Both the position numbers and the translations under genes were made by a program. Positions 1 through 4,651 of a stretch of DNA of 6,248 bases are shown piece by piece (position 1 is the stretch's first letter; each line of letters starts with the position of its first letter). A model generated the notes under the pieces. The model was not told the DNA's origin and did no database searches. It saw only the letters and a program-made list of their open reading frames with translations. The DNA comes from Ornithinimicrobium sp. (GTDB taxonomy: Bacteria; Actinomycetota; Actinomycetes; Actinomycetales; Dermatophilaceae), in contig JASKZT010000313.1 of NCBI GenBank assembly GCA_030145965.1, positions 1-6,248 of the forward strand, in the 5' to 3' direction.

Positions 1-1056
1 GACGGCGGCGCTGGCCGCTCCCGCCGCGGCGGCGCCGACGGCGTCGCGGGAGCGGACCCTGCGGGCCATGACCGCGTGGTGGCCGCGCACGCCCTCGAGC
101 AGGACCGAGAGGCAGGCGGCGTTGTCGTAGGCGGGGACCCAGCCGTGGGCGGCCAGGAGCGTCGGCTCGGTGGCCCACGGGTGGGAGACGTAGGCGAGGT
201 CGCTCGCCGGCACGGGGATGACGCCGAGCCGGTGCAGCCGCTCGGCGGCGGCCTGGGCGGCGGGGACGGAGAGCTCGACCCGGCGCATCCCGGAGATCTC
301 CTCGACCTCGGCCTGGGTCAGCGTCCCCCAGGACGACACGGTCAGCTCGGCGGGCACCGGCTCGTGGGCGACGGTGACGAGGGCGGACCCGAGGTCCTCG
401 GCGTGGCAGAAGGTCCAGGCCGGCGACGTCCCCCGCAGGGTGAGCAGCCGGGGCGCCTCGAAGTGGCGGGTGATCATCGTGTCCACGCCGGGCCCGACGA
501 GGGCCGCGGGCCGCACCGTCGTCACGCGCAGGCCGGGCAGCAGGCGGGCGACCGCGCGGGTCTCCTCCTCGACCGCGAGCAGGTCGGCGACCAGGCCCTC
601 GGCGTCCTCGGTGCGCAACGGGCTGTCGTCGGGCAGCGGCACCGGGTTGTCGGCGCGGGCGCCGTAGACCATGGCGCTCGTGACGAGCACCAGGTGGCCG
701 ACCCCGGCCGCGGCCGCGGCGGTCGTGAGGGTCCGCGCCTCGCTGAGGAGCCGGACCCGTCGGGCGCCGGGCTGCTCGCGCAGGGCGGCGGCCAGGTCGT
801 GCTCCCAGACGAGGTGGACGAGCACGTCGACGTCGTCGAGGGCGGCGACCACGGTCGGGGACGCCACGTCCCCCGGTCGCCAGTCGACGTCCGCCGCCGT
901 CCCGGCCCGGGTGTCCAGTCCGACGACGCGGTCGCCCGCGCGCGCCAGCCGGTCGGCGAGCGTCGACCCCGGTCCGGAGGCGGCGCGGGTCAGCGCCACC
1001 CGCAGCGGTCCGACGTGCCGGCGGGCGCCGGCGGCCGGGGCGGGCGTGGAACTCAC
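1..1056 (-). CDS. NAD-dependent epimerase/dehydratase-like (extended SDR) protein, 3' end outside window
   Basis: 352 codons are visible from a GTG start at 1056, with no stop before the left edge, so the C-terminus is missing. A Shine-Dalgarno GGAGG (1062-1066) lies 5 nt upstream. The fold is recognisable as an extended SDR: a first beta-alpha-beta at residues 18-48 ending VVGLD, a VTSAMVYGA strand and turn at 125-133, VRPAALVGPG at 181-190, and FCHAEDLGSAL at about 217-225, the usual place of the F-h-H-x-x-D-h-A motif. The catalytic and cofactor motifs are degenerate. The glycine-rich loop reads TRAASGPGS rather than TGxxGxxG, and Y131 lacks the Lys four residues later (Ala135). It may bind a nucleotide without classic SDR catalysis; the substrate is unknown. 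The last visible residues are Arg- and Ala-rich. It is divergent from the DUF2342 gene at 1183. The family assignment is fairly sure; the function is not. Confidence 0.82.
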   Translation of the reverse strand, partial: MSSTPAPAAGARRHVGPLRVALTRAASGPGSTLADRLARAGDRVVGLDTRAGTAADVDWRPGDVASPTVVAALDDVDVLVHLVWEHDLAAALREQPGARRVRLLSEARTLTTAAAAAGVGHLVLVTSAMVYGARADNPVPLPDDSPLRTEDAEGLVADLLAVEEETRAVARLLPGLRVTTVRPAALVGPGVDTMITRHFEAPRLLTLRGTSPAWTFCHAEDLGSALVTVAHEPVPAELTVSSWGTLTQAEVEEISGMRRVELSVPAAQAAAERLHRLGVIPVPASDLAYVSHPWATEPTLLAAHGWVPAYDNAACLSVLLEGVRGHHAVMARRVRSRDAVGAAAAGAASAAV

Positions 1057-1182
1057 CGTGGCCTCCAGGTGTTGTCATGGGTAAGCAGCTGCGCCACCGC
1101 CCGCCGTGAGGGCGGGCAGGGCGTCATCGTCTCAGGAGTGGCAGGCTGGAGGTACCAGCCCCTGCCAGGAAGGATCGACCAC
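1057..1182. promoter_or_regulatory. Divergent intergenic region with two hairpins
   Basis: This spacer separates the divergent SDR-like and DUF2342 genes and must hold both promoters unless they are transcribed from further away. I see no convincing -35/-10 pair on either strand. It does contain two inverted repeats. At 1099-1117, GCCCGCC and GGCGGGC form a 7-bp stem with a 5-nt loop. At 1140-1166, GGCAGGCTGG faces CCAGCCCCTGCC, giving 6 and 4 bp with a 2-nt bulge and a 5-nt loop. The second hairpin ends one base before the ribosome binding site GGAAGGA (1168-1174) of the gene at 1183, so it could affect that gene's translation. GC-rich DNA forms such repeats easily, so the function is uncertain. 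Confidence 0.45.
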
Positions 1183-2649
1183 GTGTCTGACCACCCGCCG
1201 AGCCAGCGACCCGACGACGAGCCCGACCCGCTGGAGGCGCTCTTCGGCGGCGCGGTGCCCCCGCAGATGAGGGAGGCGCTGGAGTCGATGGGTCTGGGCA
1301 GCCTCGACCCCGCGCAGGTGCAGCAGATGCGCGCCCAGATGGAGATGCTGCTGGGCGGAGGAGGCGGTGACGACGGCCCCGTGAACTCCGAGCTGGCCCA
1401 CGACGTGGCGCGCCAGGTCGTGGCCGGCTCCGGCGACGCCTCGATCGGGGACGCCACCCGGCGCGACGTCGAGCAGGTCGTCCAGGTCGCCTCGCTGTGG
1501 CTGGACCAGGTCACCGACTTCCCCCGCCCCGACGGCCCGGCCCGTGCGCTGAGCCGCGCCGAGTGGGTCGAGGCCACCCTGCCCGTCTGGGAGCGGCTGA
1601 CCACCCCCGTCGCCCACGGCCTCCAGGCCGCGATGGGCGCAGCCATGCAGGAGCAGCTGGGCCGCCTCGGCGAGGAGGGCGCCCCCCAGATCCCCGGTCT
1701 GCCCCCGGGCATGAACCCGGCCGGGCTCATGGGCCAGATGGAGCCGATGATCCGGCGGATGAGCGCGAGCATGTTCGGCGGCCAGGTCGGCCAGGCGGTC
1801 GGGACCCTCGCCGGCGAGACCCTGTCGGGCACCGAGGTGGGCATCCCCCTGCTGGACGACGAGTCGGTGACCGTGCTGCCGGCCAACGTCGCCGAGTTCG
1901 CCCAGGGGCTGGAGGTCGACGGCGGCGAGGTGCACCTCTACCTGGCGGTCCGCGAGGCCGCCCGGGTGCGGCTCTTCGCCGCCGTGCCGTGGCTCGGCCC
2001 GCAGCTCCTCACGGCCGTGGAGGAGTACGCCCGCGACATCACGATCAACACCGAGGGCATCGAGGAGGCCGTCCGCTCGGCCGATCCGCAGGACCCCGAG
2101 GCCATGCAGGAGGCGCTGGGCGAGGGCCTCTTCGCCGTCGAGCCGAGCCCGGCCCAGCAGGCCGCGCTCACCCGGCTCGAGACCCTGCTCGCCCTCGTCG
2201 AAGGTTGGGTCGACGTCGTCAGCGCGCGCGCCAGCGAGCCGCACCTGCCGCACGCCGACGCCCTGTCCGAGGCGGTGCGGCGCCGTCGGGCGACCGGCGG
2301 CCCCGCCGAGAAGACCTTCGCCTCGCTCGTCGGGCTGGAGCTGCGCCCGCGCCGCATGCGCGACGCCGCCAACCTCTGGAGCTCCCTCGAGGCCGCGGGC
2401 GGCCAGGCGGCCCGCGACGAGGCGTGGGGCCACCCCGACCTCGCACCCACGGCCACCGACCTCGACGACCCGCTGGGGTATGCCGAGCGCCGTCGCTCCC
2501 AGGACGACGCGATGACGATCTCCGACGAGGACATCGAGCGCCTGCTCTCCGGCGAGACGCCGGAGGGGGGCCGTGGCGCGGCCGGAGGCTCCGGGACCGG
2601 CGACGACGGGGGTGCCCCCGCGGGCGACGACCCCCGCCCCGAGGGCTGA
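1183..2649 (+). CDS. DUF2342 / Zincin_2 family protein (annotated as zinc-dependent metalloprotease), HExxH not visible
   Basis: 488 residues from GTG at 1183, with GGAAGGA 8 nt upstream (1168-1174). The frame is open further upstream, but that stretch is antisense to the SDR-like gene and has no ribosome site. The order is an acidic, Pro-rich N-terminus, a Met/Gly-rich segment (residues 22-62), and a helical core (68-150). A Gly/Met-rich linker (about 160-215) follows, including LPPGMNP and GQVGQAVGTLAGE. The zincin-like core comes next, and the end is a low-complexity Gly/Asp-rich tail (about 460-488). Where relatives carry the metal site, this protein has HLYLAVREAARVRLF (251-265) and ALVEGWVDVV (337-346). 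REAAR at 257-261 replaces HExxH, and Trp-Val follows EG where His-Ala would be expected. This suggests a non-canonical or lost protease activity. Rv3195 of Mycobacterium tuberculosis is the counterpart in a similar neighbourhood. The family is confident; an active protease is doubtful. Confidence 0.88.
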   Translation: MSDHPPSQRPDDEPDPLEALFGGAVPPQMREALESMGLGSLDPAQVQQMRAQMEMLLGGGGGDDGPVNSELAHDVARQVVAGSGDASIGDATRRDVEQVVQVASLWLDQVTDFPRPDGPARALSRAEWVEATLPVWERLTTPVAHGLQAAMGAAMQEQLGRLGEEGAPQIPGLPPGMNPAGLMGQMEPMIRRMSASMFGGQVGQAVGTLAGETLSGTEVGIPLLDDESVTVLPANVAEFAQGLEVDGGEVHLYLAVREAARVRLFAAVPWLGPQLLTAVEEYARDITINTEGIEEAVRSADPQDPEAMQEALGEGLFAVEPSPAQQAALTRLETLLALVEGWVDVVSARASEPHLPHADALSEAVRRRRATGGPAEKTFASLVGLELRPRRMRDAANLWSSLEAAGGQAARDEAWGHPDLAPTATDLDDPLGYAERRRSQDDAMTISDEDIERLLSGETPEGGRGAAGGSGTGDDGGAPAGDDPRPEG

Positions 2650-2689
2650 GGCCCCGCCGGTCCTGTGGACGACGACGCCGGCGCCCCGT

Positions 2690-2714
2690 CACCCGGTGCC
2701 AGTCTGGCCGGGTG
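2690..2714 (+). repeat. Hairpin overlapping the start codon of the ThiF-like gene
   Basis: CACCCGG (2690-2696) pairs with CCGGGTG (2708-2714), with an inner CCAG/CTGG extension and a TG bulge. The 3' arm ends exactly on the GTG start at 2712. The gene shows no Shine-Dalgarno, so the hairpin could control access to the start. It could also be a weak intrinsic terminator after the DUF2342 gene. No T-tract follows. The structure is visible; any role is inferred. Confidence 0.4.
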
Positions 2715-3443
2715 ACGGCCGACGACCCGCGCGAGCACGAGGACCGGGCGCCGCCGCGCGCCTCCTCCGCCCCTGTCCTGCCCCGCCCGGACGGCGGGTG
2801 GCAGGTCGGGGTCGGCCCGGGAGCGGTGGTGCTCCGGCGCGTCGACGGGAAGGACGCCGGTGCCGGGGAGGTGCTCGGCGTCGCCCTGGCCGGCGTCCCG
2901 CCGGCCCTGCCGCCCGGGCAGCAGGCGGACGCCGACGCGGCGACCCCGGGGTGCGCCGTCCTCGGCGCCGGGCCGCTGGCCTCCCGCCTCCGCCGCACCC
3001 TGCGGGGCGGGGACCCCGACCCCGAGGGTCGGGTCCAGGTCGTCGTCCACCACCACGTCGTGCCGCCCGACGTCGGCCTCGCCGTGTCGCGCTCGGGCCC
3101 CCCGACGGTCCCGGTCGTCGTCCAGGGCCGCCGTGCCCTCGTCGGCCCCGTCGTCGGCCTCGGCGGGCCCTGCCTGCACTGCCTCGACCTGCACCGCCGG
3201 GACCGGGACGCCGCATGGCCCCAGCTGGCCACGGCCCTGGGGCACCCGCTCGAGCAGCTCGGCCCCGTCGACCTGCCCGAGGCCATGGCCCGCGCCGTCG
3301 AGGGGGTGGTCCTCCTGCTCGTCTCCGCCGTGCTGGCCGGCCGCCCGGTCGCGATGGGGCTCGCCTACGAGCTGGGGCCGGGTGCCCCGCACGTCGTCGT
3401 GCGGCGGTGGGCGGTGCACCCCGGGTGCCGGTGGCACCCCTGA
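2712..3443 (+). CDS. ThiF-like / TOMM precursor leader peptide-binding family protein
   Basis: 243 residues from GTG at 2712, 62 nt after the DUF2342 stop. No ribosome site is visible, so it is possibly leaderless or coupled to the upstream gene. The N-terminus is Pro-rich and probably disordered (1-30). A short Rossmann-like motif, AVLGAGPLASRLRRTL (82-97), resembles the E1/ThiF nucleotide loop. VVVQGRRALVGPVVGLGGPCLHCLDLH (136-161) followed by RDRDAAWP (163-170) is the hallmark of the TIGR03882-type cyclodehydratase/TOMM precursor-binding family, with a CxxC pair at C154/C157. The C-terminus ends HPGCRWHP. Here C239 is present, but the second Cys usually found in this tail appears to be Trp241. 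Members in this chromosomal place are usually not next to any azole/azoline peptide cluster, and none is visible here. The substrate is unknown. It may be a stand-alone recognition or sulphur-transfer-like domain. Confidence 0.75.
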   Translation: MTADDPREHEDRAPPRASSAPVLPRPDGGWQVGVGPGAVVLRRVDGKDAGAGEVLGVALAGVPPALPPGQQADADAATPGCAVLGAGPLASRLRRTLRGGDPDPEGRVQVVVHHHVVPPDVGLAVSRSGPPTVPVVVQGRRALVGPVVGLGGPCLHCLDLHRRDRDAAWPQLATALGHPLEQLGPVDLPEAMARAVEGVVLLLVSAVLAGRPVAMGLAYELGPGAPHVVVRRWAVHPGCRWHP

Positions 3444-3451
3444 GCATGCGA

Positions 3452-3485
3452 GAGGGGGCCGTCCCCGGTGCGGGACGGCCCCCTC
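3452..3485. terminator. Bidirectional hairpin terminator
   Basis: A perfect 14-bp inverted repeat, GAGGGGGCCGTCCC (3452-3465) with its complement at 3472-3485, has a 6-nt loop. It lies 8 nt after the stop of the plus-strand ThiF-like gene and 34 nt after the stop of the convergent minus-strand gene. It has no long T-tract, which is common for actinobacterial terminators. It is the only plausible stop signal for both converging units. Confidence 0.85.
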
Positions 3486-3519
3486 GGGCCGGGTCGGTGC
3501 GCCGGCGCGACGCCGCGGG

Positions 3520-3723
3520 TCATCCGCGGGCGGCGGCGACCTGCGCGGCGCGGGTGCCCGACGCGTCGGCCGTGCGGTGGCGGCCGAGCCCGGCCAGGGC
3601 CGGAGCGGGCCGACGGAGGGTGCGCAGGAGGCCGTGCGCACGACGGCGCGGCCTGCGGCGCAGCTGCCGCTCGCGGTCGTGGGCCACGGCCCGCGCCTCG
3701 AGCAGGGTCATCTGCTGGTTCAT
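3520..3723 (-). CDS. Small Arg-rich hypothetical protein downstream of whiB7
   Basis: 67 residues, starting at ATG 3723 with AGAAGGA (tccttct on the plus strand) 7 nt upstream. A longer reading from 3855 would overlap whiB7 in another frame and has no ribosome site. The protein begins MNQQMTLLEARAVAHDRER, which predicts an amphipathic helix. It is followed by a very basic segment with runs RRRPRRR (residues 22-28) and LLRTLRR, then an Ala-rich tail. There is no signal peptide, clear membrane span or known domain. Small proteins of this shape (a short helix, then Arg-rich) occur next to actinobacterial whiB genes, but I do not recognise a family. It lies 70 nt after the whiB7 stop on the same strand and so is probably co-transcribed unless the hairpin at 3771-3789 stops transcription. 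Nucleic acid binding is possible but only inferred from charge. Confidence 0.6.
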   Translation of the reverse strand: MNQQMTLLEARAVAHDRERQLRRRPRRRAHGLLRTLRRPAPALAGLGRHRTADASGTRAAQVAAARG

Positions 3724-3770
3724 GATGCGTTCCTTCTGGTGGTCGGTGGTCGGGGTGGGCGCGCGAGGTC

Positions 3771-3789
3771 GACGCCCGGCCGGGGCGTC
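3771..3789 (-). repeat. Short hairpin between whiB7 and the small gene
   Basis: GACGCCC and GGGCGTC form a perfect 7-bp stem with a 5-nt loop, beginning 5 nt after the whiB7 stop. It has no T-tract. It may be a weak terminator or processing site that lowers expression of the downstream small gene relative to whiB7. Confidence 0.4.
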
Positions 3790-3793
3790 GGCC

Positions 3794-4132
3794 TCAGGCC
3801 GCGACCTCGTTCTTGCGGGGTCGGCCCCGCGGACGCTTGCGCGGCACGACGACACCCTGGAGGAGCAGCTGGCCTCCCCAGACGCCCCAGGGCTCGCCCC
3901 GCTCCAGAGCGCCGGCGAGGCAGGCCTCCCGGACGGGGCAGGGGCCGCAGAGCGACTTGGCCGCCTCGACGTCGGCCGGCAGCTCGGCGAACCACAGGTC
4001 GGGGGGGTTGGTCCGGCACGGCAGGCCGGCCTCCGCCCCGGCGGGGTCCTCCGTCTGCCCGGTCGGCGTCGCGACGCTTCGGAGGCAGTGCGCCCGGGTG
4101 TTCTCGGCGTGCGTGAGCATGGCGCTGGGCAC
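3794..4132 (-). CDS. whiB7: WhiB7 transcriptional regulator (iron-sulphur, AT-hook)
   Basis: 112 residues from GTG 4132. The four iron-sulphur ligands are C39, C62, C65 and C71 (C-x22-C-x2-C-x5-C). The PWGVWGG turn at 81-87 is where WhiB proteins contact the primary sigma factor, and the basic AT-hook RGRPRK at 102-107 is the feature that separates WhiB7 from other WhiB paralogues. C16 in the N-terminal extension is not a usual ligand. WhiB7 binds SigA and AT-rich DNA just upstream of -35 elements, activating efflux, ribosome-protection and drug-modifying genes, and itself. Adjacency to uvrD2 supports the assignment. Start choice: an in-frame ATG at 4186 also has a Shine-Dalgarno (GAGGAG at 4193-4198). 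However, 6 of the 18 codons between the two starts end in A or T, against 1 of the first 35 after 4132, so the shorter form is preferred. A long regulated leader precedes it (4133-4608). Confidence 0.95.
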   Translation of the reverse strand: MPSAMLTHAENTRAHCLRSVATPTGQTEDPAGAEAGLPCRTNPPDLWFAELPADVEAAKSLCGPCPVREACLAGALERGEPWGVWGGQLLLQGVVVPRKRPRGRPRKNEVAA

Positions 4133-4138
4133 GTCAGT

Positions 4139-4146
4139 TCCTTCCT
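4139..4146 (-). promoter_or_regulatory. Ribosome binding site deciding the whiB7 start
   Basis: AGGAAGGA on the minus strand, 6 nt before GTG 4132. It competes with GAGGAG at 4193-4198 for ATG 4186. Because the low GC3 stretch includes this site itself, the GTG is the more likely main start; both could be used. Confidence 0.65.
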
Positions 4147-4237
4147 GCTCGTGTCGGTGCTGTCGGTGGTCTGCGGTGATCGTCATGTCGGTCTCCTCGG
4201 CGCGAGTGAGGCAGATCCACGGGACGGTCCGGACGTC

Positions 4238-4258
4238 CACCGGGAGGGGCTCCCGGTG
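4238..4258 (-). repeat. Perfect 9-bp hairpin downstream of the attenuator
   Basis: CACCGGGAG and its exact complement CTCCCGGTG are separated by a 3-nt CCC loop. It begins only 12 nt after the terminator stem, inside the leader. No T-run follows. It may be a second terminator, a pause site, or a partner for alternative folds: the leader ORF region contains CCCCCGGTG (about codons 41-43), which could pair with its 5' arm. Confidence 0.6.
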
Positions 4259-4259
4259 C

Positions 4260-4304
4260 GGACAGCAGAACGGCCGCGGATCCTCGGACGAGGACTCGCG
4301 GCCG
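4260..4304 (-). terminator. Candidate whiB7 attenuator terminator
   Basis: CGGCCGCG pairs perfectly with CGCGGCCG, and after one A/C mismatch GTCCTCG pairs with CGAGGAT (one G-U). The stem spans 4271-4304 with a minimal loop. It is followed by TTCTGCTGTCC (4260-4270), a weak T-rich tract. It starts 21 nt after the leader ORF stop and lies more than 120 nt before whiB7, where a conditional terminator would be expected. The structure is clear; termination is inferred. Confidence 0.75.
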
Positions 4305-4325
4305 GTGACGCAGGAAGGCGGGTGC

Positions 4326-4544
4326 CTAGCCTGTCGGCTCGGAAGTCACGTCCAGGGTGGGGTCAGAGGTCAGCGAGGGCGAGAAGCCGCCCCGAGCGGT
4401 CGGGCCGAAGCCAGACCCACCGGGGGCATCGCCCGTGACGGCGCGGAAGGCGCGCGGACGCAGTCCGTCCACGAGGGTGGGCAGCAGCGAGGCGCGCGCG
4501 CCGTCGACGGAGACGCCGACGAGGTTGACGATGCTCATCTCCAT
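4326..4544 (-). CDS. whiB7 leader ORF (uORF), 72 residues
   Basis: It starts at ATG 4544 after a strong Shine-Dalgarno AAGGAGGG (4553-4560), and a second in-frame ATG follows two codons later. It stops at TAG 4326-4328, 21 nt before the terminator stem. The N-terminal half (MEMSIVNLVGVSVDGARAS, then LLPTLVDGLRPRAFRAV) looks like a constrained peptide: only 2 of the first 38 codons end in A or T. From codon 39 the bias weakens (7 of 34) and the residues become Gly/Pro/Ser/Thr-rich, as if RNA structure rather than protein were under selection there. No domain or signal peptide is visible. Its likely role is to couple ribosome movement or stalling to folding of the leader RNA and so to whiB7 expression. 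A small independent protein is also possible. In-frame extension upstream from 4613 lacks a ribosome site and would start at the promoter. Confidence 0.7.
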   Translation of the reverse strand: MEMSIVNLVGVSVDGARASLLPTLVDGLRPRAFRAVTGDAPGGSGFGPTARGGFSPSLTSDPTLDVTSEPTG

Positions 4545-4552
4545 GGTCTCCA

Positions 4553-4560
4553 CCCTCCTT
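4553..4560 (-). promoter_or_regulatory. Ribosome binding site of the leader ORF
   Basis: AAGGAGGG on the minus strand closely matches the anti-Shine-Dalgarno, 8-9 nt before ATG 4544. It is the strongest ribosome site in the window and fixes the leader ORF start. Confidence 0.75.
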
Positions 4561-4578
4561 CCGTGAACTGCGCGACCC

Positions 4579-4596
4579 CACGGCCGCGAGGCCGTG
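4579..4596 (-). repeat. Early leader hairpin, alternative partner of the terminator
   Basis: CACGGCC and GGCCGTG form a perfect 7-bp stem closed by a TCGC tetraloop, about 10 nt after the predicted transcription start. Bases 4581-4590 (CTCGCGGCCG on the minus strand) are also an exact 10-nt complement of the 5' arm of the terminator (4295-4304). It could serve as an antiterminator strand, or as a weak uvrD2 terminator. Confidence 0.55.
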
Positions 4597-4611
4597 AGCT
4601 GGACACGTGAC

Positions 4612-4651
4612 ACTCTAAGCCCGCCCTTCGGCGGGGCACAACGCCTTTATT
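4612..4651 (-). promoter_or_regulatory. Candidate WhiB7-type promoter of whiB7
   Basis: On the minus strand: AATAAA (4646-4651), a 4-nt gap, TTGTGC as -35 (4636-4641), an 18-nt spacer, and TAGAGT as -10 (4612-4617). An AT-rich box just upstream of a weak TTG-type -35 is the signature of WhiB7/SigA promoters, so positive autoregulation is expected. The AT-rich box contains the uvrD2 stop codon TAA (4647-4649). The spacer contains a 6-bp palindrome (CCCGCC and GGCGGG, 4620-4635), which as RNA could also serve as the uvrD2 terminator. No other AT-rich element is seen in this region. Confidence 0.7.

Larger units (their letters stand above)
4133..4608 (-). promoter_or_regulatory. Long whiB7 5' leader (attenuator region)
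   Basis: About 470 nt lie between the predicted transcription start (about 4604-4608) and the whiB7 GTG. In order of transcription it holds an early hairpin (4579-4596), a ribosome site (4553-4560), a 72-residue leader ORF (4326-4544), a strong terminator-like hairpin (4260-4304), a second perfect hairpin (4238-4258), and the whiB7 start. In mycobacteria and Streptomyces, whiB7/wblC is known to be controlled by an upstream ORF and conditional termination that is relieved when translation is inhibited. The same architecture is readable here; function in this organism is inferred. Confidence 0.75.

Noticed and set aside
1072..1077. TTGTCA as a -35 element for the DUF2342 gene
   Set aside because: No acceptable -10 lies 16-19 bp downstream.
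76..1182. Plus-strand open frame continuous with the DUF2342 gene for 369 codons upstream
   Set aside because: It is antisense to the SDR-like gene, has low-complexity Gly/Arg composition, and has no ribosome site, while GTG 1183 has a good one.
1938..3641. Long minus-strand open frame of 567 codons
   Set aside because: Antisense to the DUF2342 and ThiF-like genes, crosses the bidirectional terminator, no recognisable domain.
3741..3760. Short GGTCGGTGGT-type direct repeats as possible operator or CRISPR-like repeat
   Set aside because: Only two short imperfect copies; ordinary low-complexity GC-rich spacer.
3724..3855. Longer start for the small Arg-rich protein
   Set aside because: It overlaps the whiB7 C-terminus in another frame; ATG 3723 has a clear ribosome site.
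4186..4240. WhiB7 start at GTG 4240
   Set aside because: The codon lies in the 3' arm of the 9-bp hairpin, has no Shine-Dalgarno, and the added residues have no WhiB similarity.
2573..4438. Long plus-strand open frame of 621 codons
   Set aside because: Pro/Arg/Gly-rich shadow crossing the ThiF-like gene, the terminator and whiB7 antisense; stop-free only because of high GC.
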